Shown here piece after piece: positions 1 to 10,522 of a stretch of DNA of 64,000 nt. This DNA is from Cliona cf. orientalis (taxonomy: Eukaryota; Porifera; Demospongiae; Clionaida; Clionaidae). The notes beneath the pieces are model-generated. The model saw only the letters and a list, made by a program, of their open reading frames with translations, did not search any database and was not told the DNA's origin. The DNA is taken from NCBI GenBank assembly GCA_963930775.1, contig OZ005689.1, positions 33,217,235-33,281,234 on the forward strand, written 5' to 3'. Made by a program: the position numbers and the translations under genes. Positions within the stretch are counted from its first letter, which is position 1. Each line of letters begins with the position of its first letter.

Positions 1-1190
1 ATTTATGATCCATACTATGTCCTTAACTTGCAGCAGTAGCATGGAATCGATACTGTGTAAACCATCTGAGAATGAAGCCTTGGAAAATTGGAAAAAAATT
101 CATTGAGCTGCCTGGCTTCTATGTCAAGTATGGGGGGCCGCGCCCTTTGTCCATAGAATTAGAAGTCTCTAGGGAGTAGTCCCATGAGGTAACCACAATT
201 ACAATGTGTGACGCGTTGTGGCGCGCCAGCTATGAATATTTTACAGCTTCCTTTTTCCGATAAAATGGGCACCTTAGTGTAGACAGGGTTTCATCTAGCG
301 GCAAAAATTTGGGGTGGAAGCGCGATGAATGAAGGGGCGTATGTAACACGCCAAGTTCCTTGGGATGTATTTTCTGAGAGTTTGTGGTTTATTTCAGTTA
401 ATGTCCGATGAAAAAGTGGTGTAATTTTAAGATTTTGTATGATGTCATGATGCTTAATTAAATTAAAAGTCAGATTTTTAGGGGGGGGGGGAAGCTTCCC
501 CCCTGTCCCCCCCCACTGGATGAAACCCTGGTAGACTGTAATTTAATGCGTATCATGATGCGTGGCCAACCTCCTCTGATTCGGTGTGTAGCATTAATGC
601 ACAGCCCACCTAGGGGGGTCTGGGGGCATGCTCCCCCAGATAATTTTGGAATTTTCGACTCCTTGAGAGTGATTTTCGACAGTGATTTCGGGGCAAGCCT
701 GAGCGAGCCCCGGATACACAAGAAACCGGAAGCGGTGTATATATAATTATATATTTTATTTGTGCATGATCTTGCATAGCAACCACTCAATGCACATGCT
801 CAGACACCATGTGGTGGACCGCTAACCGTGACTGGTAAAGGTCGTCATCAGCAGTGGAGTATTATGGCTTGAGCTCAAGCACGATAAAAATGTACATCGT
901 GGAGCGTGCTACTGGGCAACTTTCAACCAGAATTACTTAAATATCTCGAGCTGGAGCCATGGTAGCTAGGGGCAATCATTCACAGTTGGCATGATACAGT
1001 GCTATGTCCGGTAGTAGTCTCGCTAACCACCCACACCCTTTGTGCAGTGACTGCACCGTTCTCCAGCTCATTGTAAGAGATATGTAAAGCTTTAATACTG
1101 TACTCAAGGATGTCAAGAATCATGCCATCGTCAAACTGAGAGCCCTGCTGCTGATTGTTTGTATCCTTGGCACTGGTTGCGGCATGCCTG
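1..1190. other. No gene recognised
   Basis: I see no supported gene here. A G-run next to C-runs at about 480-514 and a GC-richer patch at about 560-720 look like repeat sequence. The short open frames on both strands lack splice-site context and recognisable domains. Confidence 0.5.
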
Positions 1191-1198
1191 TCATGCTA

Positions 1199-1490
1199 TG
1201 GTAGTAGACTTGAGTAGACTTTGTGACTCAAAACCATGGTATTAACACTATGATTATCAATAAAAACCCTGGAGTACAGCTGATGCCACGAGCGAATGCC
1301 TTGCCCCGCCTGATGATATTATCTTCCTAGTAAATTATTTATCTTGAGCAGTAGACTCGAGTAGACTTGCGACTCAAAACCATGATATTAATTACAACGC
1401 TATGTATTAGATTATAAATAAAAACCCTGGAGTACAGCTGATGCCATGAGCAAAGGCTCGCCCCGCCTGATGATGTCATCTTCCTAGTAG
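1199..1490. repeat. Two-copy tandem repeat, unit about 145 bp
   Basis: Two adjacent copies (about 1199-1345 and 1348-1490) share the order: a GAGTAGACTT block, GACTCAAAACCATG, ATAAAAACCCTGGAGTACAG, CTGATGCCA and CGCCTGATGAT, ending TCTTCCTAGTA. They differ by scattered substitutions and small indels. No coding content is visible. It is a local tandem duplication of unknown origin. Confidence 0.75.
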
Positions 1491-2219
1491 TTATATCACG
1501 GGCGCGAGGGATGTATGGCATTTATTGCACCAAAGCACGAGGGTGCTGGCGCCCGAGGGTTGAGGGCAACAAATGCCATGCATGCGTGATATAACTAGTT
1601 TATATCCCGTGGGTATAGCTACCATAGAACACTAGAAAAGAATGAAAAAAGATAAGCACGTCTTACTCGAAATAGACACACAAAGCCGCTCCCAGAGTCA
1701 GGCTCTCGAACGTTGATCAAACTTGTAATCGTCTCGTGACCAAGGGCGTTAGCGTGACTAATATCGCCGAGTTCAGAAGCCAAGAAACGAAGCTCGAGCT
1801 CCCTGTCTTAGAAACAAGGCTACGTGTCAGAGTGGCTACACTTTACTGAGGTATCATAAATGCATGATCGACTACTCCGCCCATCGCTTCCGAACTGTTA
1901 GTGTTTCGATCTCCAGCTGCCCTTCTCGCCATTGATCAAGTTTATGGAGCCCTAACTTAGCTTAGGGCCTAAGAGTTGGTTCATATTGTTGCTACTAACA
2001 TATTAGTGCTTGTTCCTGTGGACATTTTAATATTGCACAGTAAACTTACCTGAGGCTACTCATATTGCACACTTGCCAGTGCAATATGGCTAATATAGCA
2101 CATAGCAACAACATAGCAACGGGATATAAAAGAGAAATTGATACCTGATTCTGACCAATGGGATTACAGTATTTTTTACAACTAGGATATAATTATTTTT
2201 ACTGATTTTCTTTCTATAG

Positions 2220-2339
2220 TGGCACGGGTAGTCTCGTGTGCCGGATCCTGCGTGCCAGCCCCAGCCGATCTAGTGCGGTCTAGTGAGGGCGAGGAGCCCC
2301 GCAGGACCTCCCCCCCCAACAACACATCACCAGAGCAAG
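2220..2339 (+). CDS. Candidate isolated internal exon
   Basis: A pyrimidine-rich tract ending in TATAG precedes position 2220, and the segment ends CAAG before GTACCG. One frame (2 nt, 39 codons, 1 nt) is open and reads a Ser/Pro/Glu-rich stretch containing SSEGEEPRRTSPPNNTSPEQ. The segment is more GC-rich than its surroundings. No partner exons were found and no domain is recognisable. It could be a captured exon or a chance frame; only splice sites and composition support it. Confidence 0.3.
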
Positions 2340-2364
2340 GTACCGACTATGATACAAGTATCAC

Positions 2365-2530
2365 GCTGTACAAGAGTACCGGCACCGGTACCCAAGATTT
2401 AGTGCTTGGAGTACCGGCAACTCTGTTATTGCTATAGACGGCTAGTGAGGCTAGTAGCGGGAGGTTGGCTTAGTTGCCGGTACTCGAAGCGCAAAATATC
2501 CAGTACTGGTACCGATACAGGCCCTTTCCT
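2365..2530. mobile_element. Short internally deleted TIR element (ACCGGCACCGGTAC family)
   Basis: The left end reads AGTACCGGCACCGGTACC followed by a TTTAGTGCTTGGAGTACCGG block. The right end is an imperfect reverse complement (GCCGGTACTCGAAGCGC, then AGTACTGGTACCG). The same terminal sequences bound the 449-bp element at 22143-22591. This copy is therefore a much shorter deletion derivative of that family. No clear TSD could be defined. Confidence 0.65.
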
Positions 2531-2549
2531 GTGATATCCTATATGGAAT

Positions 2550-2960
2550 CTTGTGCATGTAACATGCATACCTTGGTGCGTGTCACATGAAGGTTCTATG
2601 TAGCACCCATGTTTCATGTAATATGCATGGATTTCTGTCATTTTCCATGCATGCTACATGTACATGCATGTACCATGTGTACAGTAGTTGATTAAAAACC
2701 ACTTTCAAAAGTATAGGTGGGGTGATGTCAGCATACATTAAACATGCATCAAACATGTCATGCTACTTATAGGAAACATGCATGTCATTTGCCTGTTACT
2801 CCTGCTCTACATTCTACCCTTAGTTTAATGTGCATACAACATTTATTTTGTCCTTAGTAGTTACTGTAACATGCATAATATTGTCTTGACATGTGCTATA
2901 TACACAAGACTATTACATTCATGTTGCAGGCACATTTGGGTAAACATGCAAGTAACATGC
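2550..2960. repeat. Dense cluster of ACATGCAT motifs
   Basis: The core ATGCAT, usually as (A)ACATGCAT, or a one-base variant occurs about ten times in roughly 400 bp on a palindromic core, for example near 2560, 2622, 2665, 2741, 2774, 2869 and 2955. The spacing is irregular and the intervening sequence is not repeated. This is a motif cluster rather than a simple tandem repeat. No gene is supported in it. Confidence 0.6.
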
Positions 2961-3613
2961 ATAAGATTTTGATAGGGTACATGTACCTACTACAGTTTGA
3001 ATTTGAAGCCACACAGTGCTATTTACCCTTAGCAAGATATTGACAACAGTGGTTAATGAACACTTCTGCTTGTATGAACATCTACCAGTTTTTATGTGTG
3101 TGTGCATGAACTAGGGAAAGGACTGTATACAATCGGTGGACTGGACTACTGGACTGATAGATTTTCATTTAAAACGCACATTTAGAGGCTCTATAATGAA
3201 GTGCAATAGAGGGAAATTGCTCCACCTGTAGAAACACTAGACCGTCTTGGTTTTATATGCTGCCCCCGCCTATATCTTGGCACTTTGGGCAGTATGCTAG
3301 GCGGCCATTGGACTTGAAATTTTCAAGGGATGAGTTACCTTCTTTGAGTAGCTATAAAGCTCTCCTGTCATAGCTTATTACATGTATGCTATAGTACATG
3401 TAACTTGCATTGATAGATAATGTAACACACCACTGCAAAAGCACCAGGATCCTCTACAGATGGTCACACTAATCAGGCTCGAGGCCAACAACATGCTATA
3501 ACATGTTATAGCACGGTCTGGGGGTCACTAATTACTTATAATCGCTTCATCCATGCTATGCTTAGTTTATACAACTGGCGGTGCCTTTGATCTGTATGGC
3601 TTCCATAGTACAA

Positions 3614-3735
3614 ATCAAACAAAAGGCACACCTGCACCCTAGGTCTAAAGGTTACCAAATAGCAGCTGTGGCTTATGGAACCACCTGACTTACACCCCAA
3701 TATAGTGCACAAGTAAGGCTTGATAGACAATAGCT
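3614..3735. repeat. Direct repeat, copy 1 (second copy 4938-5066)
   Basis: This stretch, including CACACCTGCACCCTAGGTCT and the ending AAGTAAGGCTTG, recurs in the same orientation at 4938-5066 with substitutions and a small insertion. The two copies bracket the TIR element at 3747-4671, so the target region was itself duplicated. Confidence 0.75.
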
Positions 3736-3746
3736 TCTTTGAAAAG

Positions 3747-4671
3747 CAGTCTACACTAAGACCACAGGAAGTCCATATACGTGGTTTGTATGGCGCCTAT
3801 GGGGGTTAATGATATGCATGCCGTGCACGGGGGGCAAAAATAGTGCATGTGTATGTACAACTGTATCTTCTAGTGTGAGTTAGTTATCGTTCTACCTAAA
3901 GTACCATTGGAAAGAAGAAGAGCTGAGCTTCACATTGATACCAAGAACAAGACTAAGCGTGACGAAATGACCGATGCAGAGATAATCCAGTTTTTGGCCG
4001 CGTGTGGCTGATGGCATCTTTGAATTCGGGGCAAATCTGTAACAATCAAAACAGCGCTACAGCGCTTGGTCCACAAGTAGGTAAGTACTAGAGCAGTAAT
4101 TCCGTTGAATCACGAGTCTTCCAGGACCACTCAGCCACCACGAGCGCACTTTGAATATCTAAAATAATTTATCACTTTAGTCTGTTCTATTTTCTTAGTA
4201 GTAGCTAACTAGACTGTCAACCAAAGAAAATACTAAACTTTAGCTACTAAACTAGCCAGGTTATGGCTACAAACTCTTCGTCTTGAGTATTTTCTTCCTG
4301 ATAGTTCAACTCGCTCGTCCATTTCTCGATCTTTCCTGGCTGAATGGAAGTTTGAATTCGGGGCAAATCTGTAACACTCATTCCAGAACGAAAAACAAGG
4401 CATCCTCGATGTCTGTACCATAGTGGCAGTCTATAGCAGTAGCGTGGAACCGAACCGCTCGAGGCGCTTTGAGAAACGAGCCTTCGAAAACGAGAAAAAT
4501 TCATTCTGTCCTAGGGTAGGGCGCGGTACACGGATAGATAAACGGACGTATACAATATCAATGCGTGTATTACGTATTACATCGCGTAATACGTACGTGC
4601 GCATGCGTAATCATACGTATAGGCATCTCATTACCGTTTTGCCATTAAACAGTAGGTCTTAGTGTAGACTG
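3747..4671. mobile_element. 925-bp TIR element, CAGTCTACACTAAGACC family, copy A
   Basis: It begins CAGTCTACACTAAGACCAC and ends with the reverse complement, GGTCTTAGTGTAGACTG. A shorter copy lies at 50441-51137. The two match along most of their length, but copy A has about 250 bp more (about 3800-4048), with an exon-like segment inside. On the minus strand, frames of 62 and about 84 residues near 4233-4504 stay open in both copies. No transposase is visible, so it is non-autonomous. No TSD is evident for this copy. Confidence 0.8.
3874..4011 (+). CDS. Exon-like segment carried inside a TIR element
   Basis: A TTCTAG acceptor-like site precedes 45 open codons and a TGA stop. The peptide starts CELVIVLPKVPLERRRAELH, is highly charged in the middle, and ends with AEIIQFLAACG. 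Composition and boundaries resemble a terminal exon. It lies in the part of copy A missing from copy B (50441-51137). It may be a host exon captured by the element or the remains of the element's own gene. I do not recognise the family. Confidence 0.45.
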   Translation, partial: CELVIVLPKVPLERRRAELHIDTKNKTKRDEMTDAEIIQFLAACG

Positions 4672-4675
4672 AACT

Positions 4676-5082
4676 GCCCCACCCCTGTTAGCCTTTGTGG
4701 TTAGCCCAGGTTAATTCCCTTGTTATTCCAATCCAACCCTAGGACTTTTTAACACACTTCTGTATCCACCATTTGTGGTCAGTACTAGGGGCACTCGCAA
4801 GCTTGCCCAACCTTACCAGGCTCTTCAGACACTTATTAACCTCAGTGGTCACAAGCCCAGTGTATCCCTTACCATATGGGCATTTGGAGGGTTTCAGAGA
4901 CAGGTTGACTCCCAATATGCAATGGAAGCCTTACACATCAAACAAAAGTCACACCTGCACCCTAGGTCTAAAGGTTACCAAATGGTAGCTGTGGCTTGTG
5001 GGGAATCACCCGACTTACACCAGATCCTTGGAATTACGCACAAGTAAGGCTTGGTAGACAATAGCTCTAACAATGCTATACT
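4676..5082. repeat. Repeat block recurring at 5666-6315
   Basis: From CCCACCCCTGTTAGCCTTTG through CACCATTTGTGGTCAGTACT the order is repeated at 5666-5810 plus 6243-6315. The second copy is split by the TTAA element at 5815-6242. This first copy preserves that insertion site (CTTTTTAACACAC, near 4746). No gene is seen. Confidence 0.7.
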
Positions 5083-5650
5083 GGAGGTATATTAGTGTCA
5101 TAATAATATGAAGGATGTATAGTATTGTTCTGGGAGGGGTATCCATTCTATTTGGGGATAATCTTTTCTTCTGGGTGAGGTATCCATTTCATTTGGGGGT
5201 AGGACTGATCATGTGACCTTCAATCTCCATGTAGTACTATGTCCTGAGGTCCCCGCACCATATAAAAACTACTAGTAAACCTATCAAATCGGACCCCCCC
5301 AACGTACGTACCGGACCCCATGTTAAAATCACTACTCCCAAAAAAAGACGTGTAACCAAAAAAAAAAAAAAAAACCGCTATACTCCTGGAAATGGCCCAC
5401 TCCCAACAATAAAAGACCACCCCCAAAGATATGGACACCCCTCAAAAAAGAATACTACCCCAAATGAAGGTATACACCCCCCCCCCCCCCCCCCCCCAAA
5501 AGAAAAGCTACACCCCAAGAGAAAATGCACCCACCAAAAAAAATTTTTTACCTCTAAATAACTACCCCCAAATGAGATGGATACCCCTCCCACAAAAAAA
5601 TGACTACACCCTCCATAATTATGACACTAATATAGCCCCATACCTACCTG
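5083..5650. repeat. Palindromic repeat rich in ACCCC/GGGGT motifs and homopolymers
   Basis: The two ends are inverted copies: TATTAGTGTCATAAT near 5090 matches ATTATGACACTAATA near 5618-5632. The interior alternates short motifs such as CCCCAAATGA and GGATACCCCTC with an A-run (about 5357-5374) and a C-run (about 5476-5497). A related end fragment lies at 23698-23790. It is probably a MITE with degenerate internal repeats. No gene. Confidence 0.65.
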
Positions 5651-5814
5651 TGGTATTCTAGCTACTGCCCCACCCCTGTTAGCCTTTGTGAGTTAGCCCT
5701 ACAATTGCCTTTTTTGGCCTTGTTTACTGTTCCACACTTCTCCCCCCCCCCCCCCCCCCCCCAGATAATTCCCTTGTTATTCCAATCCAACCCTAGGACT
5801 TTTTTTGCTTTTAA

Positions 5815-6242
5815 AGGCACTGTGTCACTATATATAAGCGTATTTTTAGTAACGAAGCCGGATGAGGATCCCTAATTTCTAATCAAGTGCGTGGGATGCG
5901 GTTTTTGTGACGTGGCGATCATGCCACTTGCCCGTGCCTGGCCATCAGGTCAAGCGCTGCGCCCGCAATCGGGCGTGTACTTCAGCGAAATCGACTTTTC
6001 AAGGATACTAAAGGAAGCAGAACGGTCAACTTTCTTATCTTTTCGATCTTTTCCTTCATTTTCGAGCTTAGCTGCCATCGTAAGGTGCATTGGGCTCGAT
6101 TGATTGATAGCTGTGGGTGTGGTACATGGCATGCGGTCGGCTGCCTGTGCGCGTGTGATGTCCATCTTCGTCACGTTTTGCGGTTAATGTTTTTAAAAAA
6201 TTTAATAGTAACGCGTGGCCTTTATGTAGTGACACAGTTCCT
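5815..6242. mobile_element. 428-bp MITE with TTAA target-site duplication
   Basis: Terminal inverted repeats are AGGCACTGTGTCACTA at the left and AGGAACTGTGTCACTA at the right (reverse-complemented). TTAA flanks both sides (5811-5814 and 6243-6246). The paralogous block near 4746 shows the unoccupied site with one TTAA. TTAA targeting is typical of piggyBac and some Kolobok elements. No transposase is inside. Confidence 0.8.
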
Positions 6243-6448
6243 TTAACACACTTCTGTATCCACCATTTGTTGTCAGTACTAGGGGCACGCTTGCCCAACC
6301 TGTACCAGGCTCTTCCCTTCCCCCTCCCCTAAAAGCCTGGGTGCAAGGCTATACACAGTCATAGTTATTAAGATGTCATATCTGTCGCAAATAGTAGTTG
6401 TAGTGCCTTAATTGGGGTGCATGATATTGTGTCAGTTATCCATCAACA

Positions 6449-6818
6449 TAGTCTCGTCCCCAGACCCCACCCCAAAAGGAGGAAAAGGGTCTGATGAACT
6501 TGGGCTGAATCCTCGGTTCTCGTTCTACAGCGCATGCGCATATATGCTGACAAAGCTTGGTTCTGATTGGTCGCTATGGCTGCATTTGCATGTGATCGCA
6601 TTCCCGCAACCGGTAGTAAAGCAAACCTTGAATCTGATTGGTCAGCGAAATTGAAGATGGTATAGCGATGTTGCATTCCTGCGGTAAGTTTATCATGTGA
6701 CTGAGCCAGAGCTGCGATCTCATTGGCGCGTGGAAATTCCTCAGCGCAGGCCCAAGGATTCTGCCTAAGTTCACCAGACCCTTTTCCTCCTTGAGGGTGG
6801 GGTCTGGGCACGAGACTA
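6449..6818. mobile_element. 370-bp MITE with 9-bp target-site duplication (MULE-like)
   Basis: The ends are TAGTCTCGTCCCCAGACCCC and, reverse-complemented, TAGTCTCGTGCCCAGACCCC, with inverted repeats extending about 55 bp. A perfect 9-bp direct repeat CCATCAACA flanks it (6440-6448 and 6819-6827). Nine-base TSDs and long inverted repeats are typical of Mutator-like elements. Open frames crossing it are not genes. The element at 26982-27600 has related ends. Confidence 0.85.
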
Positions 6819-6827
6819 CCATCAACA

Positions 6828-8470
6828 CTGCCACAGATCACTCCAATAATCCCATGACTTTTGAGAGAAATATTTACAGCAAAATTCACAACTTGATAAC
6901 TTCTAATTCTGATTGGGAAGGCGCTCATACTTTTCTTGGATAGCGAACACCAATGGTGGAGCCAGAAAATTGATTCACACACACACACACACACAATAAT
7001 ATTATGTATTGATGTTCCAATGAGTGTGATATGCTCCATTACCCTTAAGGTGGGAACCCCACAAGTACAAGTGCCAGTTACCAACCGCAAGACCTGTAAT
7101 CCAATCAGATTTTCACACATAACCACATCAGCAAATAACTACAACACAAAGGCACGTCAGATAACTCCAGCCACAACAACTATGTGTACGTAGAAATGAG
7201 TGATTTTTACGATAATTGTTTGCTAAGAGCTACGCCATACGTTTGAAATTGAACTTGAATAAGGCCAATCAAATGTACCATAGAAGAAAGAGATTTGCAA
7301 TGATCATACAGGGATTCTTTAGAAGCCAAATTCACATGCATCGTACACTGTACACACGCACGCCCTATGGTACCTTGATAGTTGATAGAAGTTGTGTCCT
7401 AACTGTACTTGAAACAGTCCACCAGAGTTTTCAAATTAAACTGAATATTTTGTGTGCCCAGACAGCTCATTGAAATTAAGGGCAAATCATCAGAGTGTCG
7501 TTAGGGTTAGCTAGGCAGTTAGGCACATACACACATGTACACTGCTACAATTATGTACCAACCTACAATTCTCTGTGCATGTGTATGTACGCATACATAT
7601 TGCGTGTATGTGTACGTATTGTTTATGTGTGTGTGTGTGTGTGTGTGTGTTGTACTTGTAGTGTACATATGTATTGTGTGTGTGCATCTGTGATGGTGTG
7701 TATGTCACACAATACATAATCAGCACTTGTAAGTGGTATATACTATGTACCTTCTGGGTAGTACTAGACAGCAAGAGCTGGATATAGGCAGGAGATTTTT
7801 CTGAATAGTTGACCAAGCTCTTGATTTCTTCCATTGTAAGTGCATGTTTCGGCCTTCTCCTGCAGTTGCCATGACTCCTAGTTAGCCTGGAAGCATGATA
7901 GCTGGCTTTACATGTGTGTTTGAAGCGGTCTAGCCCTGTAGTGCACTAAGTCACCTATTTTATACGCCACACCTTACCTATGCCATGCAGTTTCAGGAAT
8001 ATGTCTCCCTGCAGATGTAAATCAAATCAATAGCTTGTTTAAAGGCAGCAGAAGAAAGAACTCTCTTCCCTTACATTCTTTCACAATAAGTATTAAGACT
8101 CGCACAAGCCTCCATACGTGATATGTACATACATACATACATGCATGTACACATCTTATAGTGGGAAATCTTTGTATAATGCAAATTTTCGTACATTTCG
8201 CAAGAGAGTCTTGTATGTATAGGCAGTAGGTGAGCTTCATGGGCATGGCCTAGCGCCTCTAGCTCACAGAAATTTGCAGCATTGAAATTTCCCGCTATAA
8301 CTATGGTACACAGTACATATGACATGCATGCATGCATGGGATGTGTGTGTGACAATGTATGGACTGAAGTCAATAGCTAGCTACCTATGGTCGTCGAGCA
8401 ACAAAATGAGCTTTTTTTTTTCTAGCCTCAGAGTATAATATGCAATCTGGATATAGTGTGTTGATTTCAG
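6828..8470. other. No gene recognised; microsatellites
   Basis: Contents include a short CA run at about 6977-6993, a GT run at about 7627-7651 and CATA/CATG-rich stretches near 8120-8150 and 8320-8345. A plus-strand frame at 7216-7473 (85 codons) has no recognisable domain or splice context, and I leave it uncalled. Confidence 0.4.
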
Positions 8471-8580
8471 CACGTGACTTCCTTGGATGCATCCGGCCCT
8501 ATATTCGTGTATTTAGTCAAGGACTTGCTGACGATGCTCCAGAGTCACTGGAAAAATTGATCTCAGCAGAGCTGGCTTGA
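8471..8580 (+). CDS. Candidate terminal exon of an unidentified gene
   Basis: A GATTTCAG acceptor precedes a frame that stays open to TGA at 8578-8580 and includes RDFLGCIRPYIRVFSQGLAD, then an acidic, helix-prone tail ending EKLISAELA. Amino-acid balance is protein-like. A different frame downstream (about 8560-8730) is also open and Ser/Arg-rich, so a frameshifted continuation is possible. No upstream exon was located and the family is not recognised. Confidence 0.35.
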
Positions 8581-8871
8581 GTGACGCTGTACTCCTCTGT
8601 CACTCACACCTTGAATCTCGGCACGAGCTTTCCAGGACTGATTCCAAGTCTGCGTTGTCCATCTCTAGCGAGCACCTTAGGAGCCAGTCAGGAGCGAGAT
8701 CTGGATACAAGTACCCAGAACCACAACAGTAAATAATACTGGAGCCATAAATATTACCATAGGTAACAGTTGCGGACGATTGACCTAGGCTCATAAAAGC
8801 AGTTATAACTTAGGTAACTTAGGTGATTGACAACAAAAAAAAACAAAAATTATAAGAAATGCTCTTTCACT

Positions 8872-9050
8872 GCACCGTCGAGCTGAAAATTTAGGCGTCC
8901 GGAATTGCTACCATAGGCACCAGTCTCTGTAGGTGTTACTCGAGTTGTGCCTAGGTTAGTGCTTCAAGTTGGAGAAAACGCTTGTGTGTGCTGCCAGTTT
9001 GCACCATTGAGCTGAAAATTTAGGCATCCGGAATCACTACCATAGGCTTT
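8872..9050. repeat. Short direct repeat pair
   Basis: The stretch GAGCTGAAAATTTAGGC(G/A)TCCGGAAT plus CTACCATAGGC occurs at about 8879-8925 and again at about 9010-9048 with few changes. It is followed by a GT microsatellite at about 9166-9191. No gene is supported. Confidence 0.6.
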
Positions 9051-9164
9051 CTGGGTGGAATTTGTGGTGTGATAGAATAAATGTGTTTAGCACTGTGGCA
9101 CATCTGGAATTCATTTCAGCTTCATTAACCCTCGGCACATGCGCGATGGTTGCGGTAGTCGTTC

Positions 9165-9195
<31 letters not shown>

Positions 9196-9391
9196 ATGAA
9201 AAAAAATTAAAAATGCTTGGGAATGGCCTTGTCTGCTGTCACATTGAGCACAGGCTGTACGCACCTATTGTTTCATACCTACGCTCAAGAGTTGCTGCAC
9301 TGATCATTACATGTAATATGCATTATTGAACTAGTACACAATAACATATATGACTGTATAACGATGTTAAGTAAGTTTTCAGTTCACTATT

Positions 9392-9513
9392 CCGGTCATC
9401 AGGGGAGAACCCAGTCTGATCCTCACCGGCCACAGGTTTCGGTCCCATTAATCTCCCGACCCATGGTCAGCTACAGAGAGGACGGGACCACTCCCCCACG
9501 AGGAGTCCGGTGG
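9392..9513 (+). repeat. Compact hairpin-rich repeat, unit 1
   Basis: This is a 122-bp module that starts CCGGTCATCAGGGGAGAACC and ends GAGGAGTCCGGTGG. It contains complementary segments: CCGGT with ACCGG, GGT..CGG with CCGACC, and ACTCC with GGAGT across a 7-nt loop. Other plus-strand copies are at 11407-11529, 13233-13343 and 13891-13997. Inverted copies are in the right arm. Its function is unknown; it could be a structured-RNA relic or part of a larger element. Confidence 0.7.
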
Positions 9514-10379
9514 CGTGCTCTTTGGTGCACTTTGACTTTCTTGATTCTCCATTCTATCATGTGATAAGCTCATTCTATGTGTCACGTGTCTATTTAGTGA
9601 GCTTGTGACATATTTCTGATCGACGCAATAGGTAATATATTAGCATGCAGTAAATTGCTGGAAGCCATTATTAATTTACAGTGAGTTGCTACTATTATAA
9701 ATGTTATCATAGGATCCTTCATTATTCTGTTTGTATTGGGCTACACCCAGAGTTTAGGCAGATTCAACTAGATTAAATCGTATTTTAGTGACTTACCCTC
9801 CTTATGGCTGGGGTTGGCTCTGTTACCATGTGCTTAGGCTATTGCTTTTGGGCCATGTGATATTTATGAATGGTATGCTGTGTTGCTAATTCTGTGGGAT
9901 GTAACACGAAACACGATAATTAACTGTGGTGTGACTAGTGTATGTAACCCTCTGCCTAGCATGTGTGTGTATGGATGTGTTCATATCTATGTGTGCATGT
10001 GTATGTATATGTATGACACTGTTTCGCGTTCTAGTGCTTACAGTGGGTCATGACAGCTTAATGTGTGTGTGTTTGGTTTCTTGGTAACCCAAGATTAGTT
10101 ACATGCACATGTACATGCACATGTACCTCCTCGGAAGCAACCCGCAAACATCAGCGTGAAGCTTCAGAAGTCAAAAATATGGAAAGTTAGATCTATTTTG
10201 TATTCAAATTATGCACAATATGCTGCCAAGTCCCCAATTATTATGGACCATAATATTGATTGACATCAACAAAATACAGTTCAATTACAGTGCTACAGGG
10301 CAAAAGTAGATTTTTTTCTAACTTTGCATGCACACCTATTTTGACCTATAAAGTAAAGAAAATATACTTTTAGCTGCAG

Positions 10380-10522
10380 TTTTAGTGTGTAAAGTGTCAA
10401 ACGAAGACCGCTCCGTAACAGAAGCTATGACGAAGGATGACGTTGATCAGGTATCACGTGCACAATATATAGCAATACAAACGATCAAAAATCGTGAGAC
10501 TGAAGGCTATGGACAACGTGAG
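10380..10522 (+). CDS. Repeat-embedded 47-codon exon, best-preserved copy
   Basis: An acceptor (TAGCTGCAG) and a donor (GAG before GTAAGT) bound 2 nt plus 47 open codons. The peptide includes SVTEAMTKDDVDQVSRAQYI and continues AIQTIKNRE. Copies with mostly conservative changes occur in both inverted-repeat arms (18889-19026 minus and 57466-57603 plus), but their last codons are frameshifted and the donor is GC. Conservation of frame and splice sites suggests a once-functional exon. The family is not recognised. Confidence 0.45.

Noticed and set aside
546..746. Overlapping frames on both strands near 470-790
   Set aside because: No splice sites, domain or conservation; GC-rich repeat-like sequence.
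6443..7126. 227-codon minus-strand open frame
   Set aside because: It runs through both inverted repeats of the 370-bp MITE and a CA microsatellite; no domain and no splice logic.
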